From a virus, in IMG/VR virus record IMGVR_UViG_3300049482_000175, positions 1 to 22,990 of that record: DNA of 22,990 bases; one strand, given 5' to 3'. Under the pieces are notes generated by a model. It did not search any database and was not told the DNA's origin. It worked only from the letters and a program-made list of their open reading frames with translations. Positions 15,093-22,334 of this stretch are shown piece by piece (the stretch's first letter is position 1; the number at the start of each line of letters is the position of its first letter). Made by a program: the position numbers and the translations under genes.

Positions 15093-16943
15093 ATGCTTCC
15101 AAAAGACCTGGCCGCCGGCACTAAAGCCGAGCGTCTGTTCAAAATCGAAAAACGCGAGGCCATCAACCTCGAAGCCCGCACCGTCGAACTGGCGTTCAGC
15201 TCCGAGGAGCCATATGAGCGTTGGTGGGGTGTAGAAATTCTCGACCACAGCAAGAAGTCCGTCGACATGTCCCGCATGACCGACGGCGCACCGCTTCTGG
15301 TCGGCCACCGTTCCGATGATCAAGTCGGCGTCATTGAATCAGCACGCATCGATGCCGACCGGGTAGGTCGGGCCATCGTACGCTTCGGAAAAAGTGCGCG
15401 TGCCGAAGAGATATTCCAGGACGTGATCGACGGAATCCGCACCAAGGTCAGCGTCGGCTATCGCATCACCGAAGCCGTGCTGGAAAGCCAGAAAGACGGC
15501 GTAGACACCTATCGCGTCATGAAGTGGGAGCCGTACGAGTGTTCACTCGTCGCCGTTCCCGCCGATGCCTCGGTGGGCGTAGGCCGTTCCGAAGACGTTC
15601 CGGCCCCGGCCGCTGAACCGAAACCCAAAACCCCTTCTATCCAAATCAAAGGATCCAAAATGGAAGAAAACGAAATCCGCGCCCAGGAAGCCCTGCGCGC
15701 ACTCGGTGCTGACGCGGAACACAAGCGTGCCAGCGAAATCCTCAACACCGCCCAAGCCTACGCCAAGTACGAACTCGGCGATCTGGCCCGCGAAGCCATC
15801 ACCAGCAAAATGTCGGTTGAAGACTTCAAGCAGCGCGCCATGGAAAAAATGGCTGCTGCTCCGAAGCCGACTGCCGACATCGGCTTGACCGGCGGCGAAG
15901 TGAAGCGCTACTCGATGCTGCGTGCGCTGAACTTCCTGGCCAACCCGCAAGACATCCGCGCCCGCGAAGAAGCCAAGTTCGAGATTGAATGCTCGCACGC
16001 CGCCGCTGAACGTGCCGGCAAAGCCGCGCAAGGCCTGATGGTTCCGAATGAAATCCTGAAGCGCGACCTGAACGTGACCACCTCAACCGCGGGTGGCCAC
16101 ACCGTTGCCACCGAGCTGCTGTCTGGCGATTTCATCACCCTGCTGCGCAATGCCATGGTCATCAACCGCATGGGCATCCGCGTTTTGGATGGCCTGCAAG
16201 GCAATATCGCCATCCCGCGCCAAACCGCAGGCGGCACCGGCTACTGGGTTGCTGAATCCGGCACCCCGACCGAATCGCAACAAGCGTTTGATCAGGTCAC
16301 CATGTCGCCGAAAACCGTGGGCGGCATCACCGACATCAGCCGCAAGCTGCTGAAACAATCCAGCCTGAGCGTTGAGCAGTTCGTGCAGCAGGATCTGGCG
16401 CAGGTTCTGGGCTTGGCCATCCAAGCGGCAGCCATCACCGGTGGCGGCTCGAATGAACCAACCGGCCTGTTGGCATCGGCCATCGGCTCGGTAGCCGGCG
16501 GCACCAACGGCTTGGCGCCTGCCTGGTCGCACATCGTCGATCTGGAGTCCGCTGTGTCGGTCGCCAACGCCGACGTGGGCACCCTGGGCTACCTCACCAA
16601 CGCCAAAGTGCGCGGCAAGCTCAAGCAAGTGGCAAAGAACGGCGCGGCCTCGCCCTTCATCTGGGACGCAGGCAACACCCCGCTGAACGGCTATCAAGCC
16701 GCTGTCAGCAACGCCGTGCCAAGCAACCTCACCAAAGGTTCTTCATCGGGCATCTGCTCGGCGATCATCTTCGGTGACTGGTCCAGCCTGGTCATGGGCA
16801 TGTGGGGCGGCCTCGACCTGATGGTCGACCCGTACACCCAAGGTGCCAGCGGCACCGTCCGCATCGTGGCCCTGCAGGATGTCGATCTGGCGATCCGCCA
16901 CCTCGAGTCCTTCGCCGCCATGAAAGACGCGCTCACCGCGTAA
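15093..16943 (+). CDS. Fused prohead protease, scaffold and HK97-type major capsid protein
   Basis: One 616-residue chain combines maturation protease, scaffold and coat. Residues 1-165 match the HK97 prohead protease family (U35): likely catalytic His72 in LLVGHRS and Ser120 in TKVSVGYRI, with the usual PYECSLVAVPAD segment after it. A Pro-rich linker (170-188) leads to a helical charged scaffold/delta region (190-310). Residues about 315-616 are the coat: PNEILKRDLNVTT, ATELLSGDFITLLRN, IPRQTAGGTGYWV, GGITDISRKLLKQSS, and a C-terminal IIFGDWSSLVMGMWGGLDLMVDPY. Protease self-release would give mature coat. An internal start at residue 190 could also make a scaffold-coat chain. A strong terminator follows. 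Confidence 0.93.
   Translation: MLPKDLAAGTKAERLFKIEKREAINLEARTVELAFSSEEPYERWWGVEILDHSKKSVDMSRMTDGAPLLVGHRSDDQVGVIESARIDADRVGRAIVRFGKSARAEEIFQDVIDGIRTKVSVGYRITEAVLESQKDGVDTYRVMKWEPYECSLVAVPADASVGVGRSEDVPAPAAEPKPKTPSIQIKGSKMEENEIRAQEALRALGADAEHKRASEILNTAQAYAKYELGDLAREAITSKMSVEDFKQRAMEKMAAAPKPTADIGLTGGEVKRYSMLRALNFLANPQDIRAREEAKFEIECSHAAAERAGKAAQGLMVPNEILKRDLNVTTSTAGGHTVATELLSGDFITLLRNAMVINRMGIRVLDGLQGNIAIPRQTAGGTGYWVAESGTPTESQQAFDQVTMSPKTVGGITDISRKLLKQSSLSVEQFVQQDLAQVLGLAIQAAAITGGGSNEPTGLLASAIGSVAGGTNGLAPAWSHIVDLESAVSVANADVGTLGYLTNAKVRGKLKQVAKNGAASPFIWDAGNTPLNGYQAAVSNAVPSNLTKGSSSGICSAIIFGDWSSLVMGMWGGLDLMVDPYTQGASGTVRIVALQDVDLAIRHLESFAAMKDALTA
15648..15653 (+). promoter_or_regulatory. Internal ribosome-binding site before capsid part
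   Basis: AAAGGA six bases before the in-frame ATG at 15660 (residue 190 of the fusion), placed right at the protease-scaffold boundary. It would allow separate synthesis of a 427-residue scaffold-coat protein, much as lambda C contains the Nu3 start. Use in vivo is inferred. Confidence 0.5.
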
Positions 16944-16950
16944 GCCAAGG

Positions 16951-16978
16951 AAACCCGCCGCTCCGGCGGCGGGTTTTT
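16951..16978 (+). terminator. Rho-independent terminator after capsid gene
   Basis: AAACCCGCCG (16951-16960) pairs with CGGCGGGTTT (16967-16976) around a six-base loop, followed by a T run to 16978. It starts seven bases after the capsid stop and separates coat expression from the lysis cassette beginning four bases later. Confidence 0.9.
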
Positions 16979-16981
16979 GCC

Positions 16982-17302
16982 ATGAACGAAACCCACGAAC
17001 GCCGCAGCAGGGACTCTATGCGAAACACGATGGAACGCCACATCCAAACGGCCATTCAGCTGATCATCCTGGCGGTGATCATGTGGATCGGCAACACCGT
17101 GGTGGCTCTGCGCGACAGCAGTGCCGTCCTCACCACCCAAATCACCGAGCTGAAATCGCAGGTAACCGACATCAATCTGCGTTTCAACGGCTACATGCCC
17201 CGCGCCGAAACCGAAGCGAAGTTCGATCTGGAATCCTCCAAGCATTCCGAAATCAACCGCCGCCTCGATTCCGTTGAGCGCGAAATAGGCACCGCACAAT
17301 GA
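16982..17302 (+). CDS. Small membrane protein with coiled coil, holin-region (106 aa)
   Basis: One predicted membrane helix (about residues 20-42, TAIQLIILAVIMWIGNTVVAL) follows a basic N-terminus, and a heptad-like helix covers about 45-105 (LTTQITELKSQVTDINLRF ... EINRRLDSVEREI). Such proteins are common in lysis cassettes as holin partners or antiholins. ATG at 16982 sits just after the terminator; in-frame Met codons at residues 13 and 17 are alternative starts. A longer reading back into the capsid gene is not credible. It overlaps the next gene by ATGA. The lysis role comes from context. Confidence 0.65.
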   Translation: MNETHERRSRDSMRNTMERHIQTAIQLIILAVIMWIGNTVVALRDSSAVLTTQITELKSQVTDINLRFNGYMPRAETEAKFDLESSKHSEINRRLDSVEREIGTAQ

Positions 17303-17727
17303 AATTGCCCGCGCCTGCCGCGTCTGCGCTGGCCTGGCTGAATGCCGCCGCCCGGCGCTACACGCCCAAGGCCATAACCTTCACCCGGCGCTGGAGCGTG
17401 TTCTTCATCCTGCTGCCCAGCCAGGTGTTCCTGGCGATTGCCGGCAGCGCGCTGTTCGCGCACCTCGATCCGCGCATCGCGGTCGACAACCCCTTCGCGT
17501 TTCTGGCCGAGCTGCCCGCCCTGGCCAGCTACGCCTCCTGCGCCATCGCCTTTGCGGTGTTCTTCAAGATGCTGCTCTGGCACGACTTGCCGCGTGAAGC
17601 CGAAGCCGTATTGCAGAAACAAGCCGCCGAAGGCAACGCCGGCGCCCGTTGGATCCTCATCAAGGACCGCCTCGAATGGACCGTTTTACTGATCGTATTC
17701 ATCGCATTTTTCTGGCCGTCGCGTTAA
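17299..17727 (+). CDS. Probable holin (three TM segments)
   Basis: The 142-residue product has three hydrophobic stretches: WSVFFILLPSQVFLAIAGSA (about 32-53), a second at ASYASCAIAFAVFFKMLLW (about 76-94) and a third at WTVLLIVFIAFFW at the C-terminus. A charged amphipathic helix lies between the second and third. Three helices with a basic N-terminus and position before the endolysin fit a class I holin, which permits endolysin action or membrane depolarisation. It is coupled to the upstream gene by ATGA and its end overlaps the endolysin start by 52 nt. No sequence family is recognised with certainty. Confidence 0.65.
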   Translation: MKLPAPAASALAWLNAAARRYTPKAITFTRRWSVFFILLPSQVFLAIAGSALFAHLDPRIAVDNPFAFLAELPALASYASCAIAFAVFFKMLLWHDLPREAEAVLQKQAAEGNAGARWILIKDRLEWTVLLIVFIAFFWPSR

Positions 17728-18458
17728 GCGCGATTGCCTTCACGTCTTCAGCGGTGCAGGCTGCCTCTCCCGGCCAAGCTGCTGAAGCGCCAGAGCGCAT
17801 GGTGGAAGTGGCGGGGGTTCCCCTGTTCCCGCTGCTTCCGCCCCGCGCCGGCGTTACCCCGCGCATCGCCGACCTCGCCACGCAGATCATCGTGCGCTGG
17901 GAAGTCGGTTCCGAAGCCCGCTACACCCGGCTGTATCGCGGTGTGCTGTGGCCCGGCGGCGCATCCGGCCCCACCTGGGGCATAGGTTACGATGGCGGCC
18001 ACCAATCGGCGGCCAGCATCGAACGCGACTGGTCTGCTCACCCCTCAAGGCAGGCCCTGTCGCTTACTTCGGGATTCACTGGCCAACGCGCCGGTGCCAA
18101 TATATCCCGCTGGCGTGGCATCACCACGCCATTTTCTTATGCCATCCAGGTGTTCAGCGACCGCTCGCTGCCGGCCTATGCCCAGCAGGCGCACCGAACC
18201 CTGGGCCGCGATCTGGCTGGCATGCCGGAGCCGGCGCAAGCGTCGCTGATTTCCCTTGGCTATAACCGTGGCTGGCGCATGACCGGTCACCGCAACCGCG
18301 AAAAGCGCGTGATCCGCGATGTCTGTCTGCCGCGGCGCGATACCGCCTGCATCGCCGAGCAGCTGCGCTCGATGTGCCGCATCAATGCCGGCACGGCGGT
18401 GGCTAATGGCGTCTGCGCCCGCCGTAAAGACGAAGCCCGGCTGGCGGTGCGCGCATGA
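17676..18458 (+). CDS. Secreted endolysin, GH24-like muramidase (260 aa)
   Basis: The enzyme cuts peptidoglycan at the end of infection. The N-terminus is a typical signal peptide (basic MDRFTDRIHR, hydrophobic IFLAVALSAIAFTSSA, then VQA|A cleavage site), so export by the Sec system is expected rather than holin-only release. The catalytic part has WEVGSEARY with a likely Glu, then LWPGGASGPTWGIGYDGG, the conserved WPGG/SG-T-GIGYD pattern of this endolysin group, then SLGYNRGWRMTGHRNREKRVI and a Cys-rich C-terminus (four Cys, possible disulfides). The start at 17676 is chosen for AAGGA nine bases upstream; an ATG at 17649 adds a short polar extension. It sits with holin and spanins. Confidence 0.82.
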   Translation: MDRFTDRIHRIFLAVALSAIAFTSSAVQAASPGQAAEAPERMVEVAGVPLFPLLPPRAGVTPRIADLATQIIVRWEVGSEARYTRLYRGVLWPGGASGPTWGIGYDGGHQSAASIERDWSAHPSRQALSLTSGFTGQRAGANISRWRGITTPFSYAIQVFSDRSLPAYAQQAHRTLGRDLAGMPEPAQASLISLGYNRGWRMTGHRNREKRVIRDVCLPRRDTACIAEQLRSMCRINAGTAVANGVCARRKDEARLAVRA

Positions 18459-18862
18459 AGCTCGATCTGAAAGCCATCGATCTGGGCGATGCCGCCACCG
18501 CGCTGAAATGGTTGGTGGGCGTTGGCCTACTGATCGGCATTCTGGCCATCGGCTGGAATCTGGGCGCCAACAGCAAGGCCGAAGACCTCGCCAAGATGGA
18601 GCGCGATGTGGCCGTGCAGAAAATGGCGCTGCAGATCATCGCCGTGCGCCTGCGTGAAGTGAACGCCGCCGCTGCCGCCGCCGTGAAGGCCGAGAAAAAA
18701 GCCAAGGCCGCCGCCGCCGATGCCGGCAAAGTAGCCGCCCGCGCTGAGCGGCATGCGGAAGACCTGCAAAACGATTTCGACAAACGCCTGCGTACGGCGC
18801 GCAAGAATCCCAGCTGCGAGGCTCTGCTCAATTCGGATGTGAGAAAGGTATGCGGATTATGA
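18455..18862 (+). CDS. Inner-membrane spanin (Rz-like)
   Basis: The protein bridges inner and outer membranes for the last step of lysis. It has one TM helix (residues about 18-36, LKWLVGVGLLIGILAIGWNLG), then a long Ala/Lys-rich coiled coil (about 40-105) and a periplasmic C-terminus with two Cys (NPSCEALLNSDVRKVCGL), as in many Rz proteins. The start overlaps the endolysin stop as ATGA. The outer spanin gene begins in its last codons, as in lambda Rz/Rz1. Identification is by topology and position. Confidence 0.75.
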   Translation: MKLDLKAIDLGDAATALKWLVGVGLLIGILAIGWNLGANSKAEDLAKMERDVAVQKMALQIIAVRLREVNAAAAAAVKAEKKAKAAAADAGKVAARAERHAEDLQNDFDKRLRTARKNPSCEALLNSDVRKVCGL

Positions 18863-19176
18863 ATGCGCTGCGCCATTTCTGCTATTTCGCCATCGGCTTT
18901 CTGGTGGCGGTGCTCGCGGGCTTGCTTACCGGCTGCGCCAGCACGCCCATCGTGCCCGAAACCGTCACCGTGGTGGTGGAAAAAATGATTCCTGTGCCGG
19001 AGTGGGCCACCAAGCCAATCGTGAAGCCGCTGCCGTCCGATGGCACCGTGGGCGCCACGCTGGTGTCGGACTACGCCAAAGGCACGGTGATCGATCTGAT
19101 GAACTGCCACCGCGCCCTGCTGCGCAAGCTCGGCGCCGGCTTGCCCGCAGATCCGAAAGAGTGCGGCGGTGATTAA
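18859..19176 (+). CDS. Outer-membrane lipoprotein spanin (Rz1-like)
   Basis: The 105-residue product has a signal with lipobox LLTGC-AS, Cys26 being the expected lipidation site. The mature part has a proline-containing stretch (PIVPETVTVVVEKMIPVPEW ...) and short helices. Together with the inner spanin it forms the trans-envelope complex. Start 18859 gives an ATGA overlap with the Rz stop and places AAGG ten bases upstream; ATG at 18850 would add three residues but with almost no spacing. The reading continues past the inner spanin stop, so it is an overlapping, not embedded, spanin pair. Confidence is good for lipoprotein, fair for spanin. Confidence 0.72.
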   Translation: MNALRHFCYFAIGFLVAVLAGLLTGCASTPIVPETVTVVVEKMIPVPEWATKPIVKPLPSDGTVGATLVSDYAKGTVIDLMNCHRALLRKLGAGLPADPKECGGD

Positions 19177-19960
19177 TCTTAAATTCGATGTTGATCCTGG
19201 AAAAGTGTTCGAAAGAGCGCTGACTGAGCTTGAGCAAAGCCAGGTGCCTTTCGCAACGTCCAAAGCCATCAACGAGACCGCTTATCAGATTCGACAGCAG
19301 TGGGCGGGTATTGCTCCAAAGGTATTTAAAAGCCCTGTGCGCCTGACAGTTAAGGCTGCAATGTACAAGAAGGGCACAAAGTCGAAGCCCGCCGCTGAAA
19401 TATTTATCCGTGATGAGGCTTTCAAGGGTAATAGCCCGGCTCAATATTTAAGGGCGCAGGTACTGGGTGGTCAGCGCCGACGAAAAGGATATGAAAACGC
19501 ACTTGAAAGAATCGGTGCCTTGCCGCAGGGGCAATACACAGTGCCAGGTAAATACGCAGATATTGATTCTAACGGAAATATACGCTCCGGCCAGTTGGTA
19601 AGTATCCTTTCGCAACTGAAAGCGCTCCACGATTCATATCAGCATGAAACGGTAGATTCACGTGAGAAGCGCCAAAAGAAAGAGCGCCGAGCTGGCGGCG
19701 TAACGACCGACTATATGGCGCTTAATACAGCCGGAAGCCGTAAAGGCGGAATCTATAAGGTGATGAATTTTAATTTTGGGGGGAAGGTTAAGAAGGCGAT
19801 CCGCCCCGTCCTTATCTTCGTAAGCCGAGCATTTTATCGAAAACGCTATGACATTTTCGAAATGGCGCAGACGGTAGCATCGCGCCGGATGCCTGAAATA
19901 TTCAAGAACGAGCTTGAGAAGGCAGTTAAATCCACATTCAACAAGAAGTTCGGACTATGA
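19169..19960 (+). CDS. Minor tail / neck protein, gpZ-like
   Basis: The 263-residue product matches the general pattern of lambda Z-type minor tail proteins: an N-terminal helix with KAINETAYQIRQQW, then KSPVRLTVKAAM, SPAQYLRAQVLGGQRRRKGYE, a middle LPQGQYTVPGKYADIDSNGNI and a basic, Lys/Arg-rich C-terminus with FYRKRYDIFEMAQTV. It starts with GTG at 19169 and overlaps the spanin gene by eight bases. Composition is clearly more A/T-rich than its neighbours (about 38% GC in one sampled line against about 57% in the next gene), suggesting exchange from another phage. It precedes FII- and U-like genes, consistent with a tail-completion job. Confidence 0.6.
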   Translation: MINLKFDVDPGKVFERALTELEQSQVPFATSKAINETAYQIRQQWAGIAPKVFKSPVRLTVKAAMYKKGTKSKPAAEIFIRDEAFKGNSPAQYLRAQVLGGQRRRKGYENALERIGALPQGQYTVPGKYADIDSNGNIRSGQLVSILSQLKALHDSYQHETVDSREKRQKKERRAGGVTTDYMALNTAGSRKGGIYKVMNFNFGGKVKKAIRPVLIFVSRAFYRKRYDIFEMAQTVASRRMPEIFKNELEKAVKSTFNKKFGL

Positions 19961-20283
19961 GCCAAGAAAGCACCCTGCAGGAATTCGACGCACTGATCGC
20001 CAGCTCGATGATTTCATCCGGCATGGGCGATATCGGCAGCTATACGCCCTATGGCGGTGGCACATCCATCGATGGCATCAGCTGCCTGGTGGATAAGGTA
20101 TACGCCGAGTTCGGCTCCGATGCCGGCGCGGTCGGCGGCACCAAGACCGTAATCACCTTCTACCTGAGCGAAGTGCCGGTGCCCACGCGCCTGAGCAGCA
20201 TACAAATCGGCTCGCGCACCTGGAAGCTGCAGGAACTCGACGCCCAGGATGAATCGATGACGCGCTGGGTGGTGGTGCAATGA
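19957..20283 (+). CDS. Head-tail joining protein, FII-like
   Basis: A 108-residue protein of the size of lambda FII, which attaches the finished tail to the head. After a helical N-terminus (STLQEFDALIASSMISSG), the rest is beta-rich: a DGISCLVDKVYAEFG segment, VGGTKTVITFYLSEVP, then LSSIQIGSRTWKLQELDAQDESM. This alternation of strands resembles the FII/phage-attachment fold. Coupled to both neighbours by ATGA overlaps. The assignment combines size, pattern and order; another head-completion protein is the alternative. Confidence 0.6.
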   Translation: MSQESTLQEFDALIASSMISSGMGDIGSYTPYGGGTSIDGISCLVDKVYAEFGSDAGAVGGTKTVITFYLSEVPVPTRLSSIQIGSRTWKLQELDAQDESMTRWVVVQ

Positions 20284-20723
20284 GTACGCCGAAGACTTGG
20301 GATCTGCTCAGCGCCTGCCAGACCTGCCTGCAGCGCATCAGCGTGGCCAACGGCTTCTACACCAACGCCGGCGCCACGGCCAGCTTGGAGCCGGGGCAGG
20401 TATCGCCCGATGCCGATCTGGCTCTGGCTGTGGTGATCGACTCGCTCGCCGCTGCCGAAAGCGATGCCGGAAAAATCAATCAGGCCTTTTACCAGGCCGG
20501 CATTCTGGTGTTCGCCAAAGTGGGCGTGCAGCAGGCCGATGCGCAGATCCGTCTGCATGAGCTGATCGCCGATGTGCGCAAGGCCTTCATGTATCAGCAG
20601 GGCAGCTTTCCGTCCGGCATCCAGTTCCCGCGCTTCATCAGTGCCGCGCCCATTCCGCCAGCCGACGGCATGCTCTGGGTTGGCTGGGAAATCCGCTTCA
20701 CGGCGCAGGTTCCGGTCGGCTAG
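20280..20723 (+). CDS. Tail terminator / completion protein, gpU-like
   Basis: A 147-residue product encoded directly after the FII-like gene and before the tail tube, where lambda has U. It shows an alpha/beta pattern: an N-terminal helix (WDLLSACQTCLQRIS), a strand with VIDSLAAAE, a strand YQAGILVFAKVGV and helix ADAQIRLHELIADVRKAFM, ending in strands with MLWVGWEIRFTAQV. This is the pattern of tail terminators that cap the tube. ATGA overlap at the start. Its TAG lies immediately before the third 28-bp repeat, so it ends a transcriptional or modular unit. Confidence 0.6.
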   Translation: MSTPKTWDLLSACQTCLQRISVANGFYTNAGATASLEPGQVSPDADLALAVVIDSLAAAESDAGKINQAFYQAGILVFAKVGVQQADAQIRLHELIADVRKAFMYQQGSFPSGIQFPRFISAAPIPPADGMLWVGWEIRFTAQVPVG

Positions 20724-20751
20724 AAAGTGAAGCCTTCGCCTGAACATTTCC
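20724..20751 (+). repeat. 28-bp direct repeat, copy 3
   Basis: Identical to the copies at 7916 and 15018, starting at the base after the TAG of the gpU-like gene and ending 57 bases before the tail tube ATG at 20809. It occupies the only gap in the tail cluster; the rest of the gap holds a TAAGGAG ribosome site for the tail tube. Confidence 0.85.
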
Positions 20752-20808
20752 GGCTACAACGGCCAACCTGAGCACTAACTACACACCTCACGCGTAAGGA
20801 GCTTCACA

Positions 20809-21735
20809 ATGCCTGATTATTCATATGTTGGCACGGGCCAAATCTACCTGAAAGAGGTGGGTACATCGGCCGGCCTGCTGGCGATTGGCAACTGCAGCGC
20901 TCTTGCGCTGGCCATCTCCGAAGACGTGAAAGAGCTGAAAGACTACACGGCCGCCGGCGGCGGTACGTACAACGAAGTGCGCCGCATCGGGTCGGTGGAA
21001 GCCACCATCAGCGCGCACGATTTCTCGCCGGAAAACCTCAGCAAAGCACTATTCGGCACGTCCACCGCCATTGCGGCCGGCACCGTCACCGACGAAGTGG
21101 TTCCTGCCTATGCCGGCGCCATTGCGCCGACTTTGTACCAGATCGATACCGCAGTGGTTCCGGTTGTGGATTCGCAGGCCGGCACCGCTGCAGCAGCCCG
21201 CGCCAACACCACCGTGTATGGCCTCAACGTCTACCTGATTCCGGCCAGTGCCAATGGCTACTTTTACAAAGTCACCACCGCCGGCACCTCGGGCGGCAGC
21301 ATCCCGACTTACCCGATTGTTGCTGGCGCCACTGTTGCCGACGGCACCTGCGTGCTGACCTGTATGGGTAAGATCAGCCTGGTGGCCGGCACCGACTTCA
21401 ACTACAGCGGCTCCGGCATCGTGTTCACCAGCACCGCCCGTGTAACCGGCGGCGAAAACTACCTGGTCGACTACACCAAGAAAGCCGGCAACGTGATCGA
21501 AGCGCTCACCAGCTCGGCCAAGGAATACGAACTGGTGTTCGAAGGCCTGAATGAAGCGCGCAGCGGCAAGCCGGTCACCGTGCATGCCTATCGCGTGAAG
21601 CTGGGCGCAGCGCAGAGCCTCGGCCTGATCACTGAAGACTTCGGCGTTCTGGAATTGACCGGCAAATTGCTGAAAGACACCAGCAAAACCGGCAACGGCA
21701 TCAGCCAGTATTTCAAAGTTAAAGTGGCTGCTTAA
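20809..21735 (+). CDS. Major tail tube protein with inserted domain
   Basis: The tail tube subunit that forms the shaft. At 308 residues it is longer than a plain tube protein. N-terminal strands (VGTGQIYLKEVG, ALALAISEDVKELKDY, EVRRIGSVEATISAHDF) and the C-terminal block (GKPVTVHAYRVKLGA, LGLITEDFGVLELTGKLL, ISQYFKVKVAA) are typical tube-fold segments. Between them, residues about 140-200 hold an extra unit with YFYKVTTAGTSGGSIPTYP and ATVADGTCVLTC, the pattern of a small beta module found in many phage appendage proteins (Y-TTAGTSG-PTWP, GATV-DGTV-W). A clear TAAGGAG ribosome site precedes the ATG. The gene follows copy 3 of the repeat and leads into the G/GT pair. Confidence 0.82.
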   Translation: MPDYSYVGTGQIYLKEVGTSAGLLAIGNCSALALAISEDVKELKDYTAAGGGTYNEVRRIGSVEATISAHDFSPENLSKALFGTSTAIAAGTVTDEVVPAYAGAIAPTLYQIDTAVVPVVDSQAGTAAAARANTTVYGLNVYLIPASANGYFYKVTTAGTSGGSIPTYPIVAGATVADGTCVLTCMGKISLVAGTDFNYSGSGIVFTSTARVTGGENYLVDYTKKAGNVIEALTSSAKEYELVFEGLNEARSGKPVTVHAYRVKLGAAQSLGLITEDFGVLELTGKLLKDTSKTGNGISQYFKVKVAA

Positions 21736-21738
21736 GGC

Positions 21739-22134
21739 ATGTCTGAAGGCACTGAAGTCATCGAATCGCCCACCGTAACGGTGGGCTATCGCGACACTCA
21801 ACTCATCATCGCCCCGCTGAAAGTCGGCCAGATTCCAAAGTTCCTGCGCGCTGTACGGCCGCTGCTCGACGATATCAACCCGGACGTGTCGGCCACCGCC
21901 GAGTCCGAGTTCCTGAGCATGATCGCCGACCACGGCGAACGGCTGATCGAAGCGGCATCCATTGCCACCGGCCAATCCATCGAGTGGTTATCAGAGGGAG
22001 ATGCCGACGAGTTCGGCGTCCTGGTTAAAGCCATCATCGAGGTCAACTCCGATTTTTTTACGCGAAAGGTGGTGCCCCTGCTGCAGGTGGCGACCAAGCC
22101 GAATGGGGTTGGAGCGACAGCTTTCAATTCCTGA
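21739..22134 (+). CDS. Tail assembly chaperone G
   Basis: A 131-residue protein in the position of lambda G, between tail tube and tape measure. It is mostly helical with acidic patches (VRPLLDDINPDV, IADHGERLIEAASIATGQSIEW, DEFGVLVKAIIEVNSDFF). G-type proteins bind tape measure during tail assembly. The frame contains a slippery site near its end, at which a fraction of ribosomes make the longer GT product. The start is ATG three bases after the tail tube stop. Confidence 0.75.
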   Translation: MSEGTEVIESPTVTVGYRDTQLIIAPLKVGQIPKFLRAVRPLLDDINPDVSATAESEFLSMIADHGERLIEAASIATGQSIEWLSEGDADEFGVLVKAIIEVNSDFFTRKVVPLLQVATKPNGVGATAFNS

Positions 22135-22334
22135 TTTCAGCAGGCCACCGCCGAGCTGAAATCCTCGGCTACACCCTCGCGGAACTGAAGGCATACGGCC
22201 ACGCCATCGAGCGCATGAGATCGCGGGAACGGCGGCTAGACCGGGCTGAATTACTGACCTGCATGCGCGCCGCCCAATTCGACGAAAAATCATTCAACGA
22301 GGTATTCAGGAAGCTCACCGATGGCAAGTCCTAA
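21739..22334 (+). CDS. Tail assembly chaperone GT (by -1 frameshift)
   Basis: Joining residues 1-107 of G to the -1 frame at 22059 gives a 198-residue protein ending at TAA 22332-22334. The added part (YAKGGAPAAGGD ... WGWSDSFQFLISAGHRR, AEILGYTLAELKAYGHAIE and ending in FRKLTDGKS) is helical and rich in charged residues. It has no ATG of its own before 22215, and a stop (TAA 22026-22028) lies just upstream in this frame, so it is best explained as a frameshift product. G and GT exist together in lambda and most long-tailed phages. The end overlaps the tape measure start by 14 nt. Confidence 0.75.
22053..22059 (+). promoter_or_regulatory. -1 programmed frameshift site T_TTT_TTT
   Basis: Seven T's at the exact register gaT TTT TTT of the G frame, allowing both tRNAs to re-pair in the -1 frame. 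A stem with arms GCCCCTG and CAGG-T-GGC begins 15 bases downstream (22074-22091) and may help. Confidence 0.75.

Noticed and set aside
16802-17302. Longer version of the holin-region gene starting in the capsid gene
   Set aside because: The extension crosses the capsid end and the terminator, reads as Arg/Pro-rich shadow peptide, and the start at 16982 fits the gap.
17649-17675. Upstream start for the endolysin
   Set aside because: It would put a polar extension before a normal signal peptide, and the site AAGGA suits 17676.
21049-21975. 308-residue open frame on the - strand
   Set aside because: Shadow of tail tube and G genes; same composition artefact.
22215-22334. Independent small gene starting at ATG 22215
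   Set aside because: No ribosome site, and the frame is open back to the slippery site, so it is better read as the GT extension.
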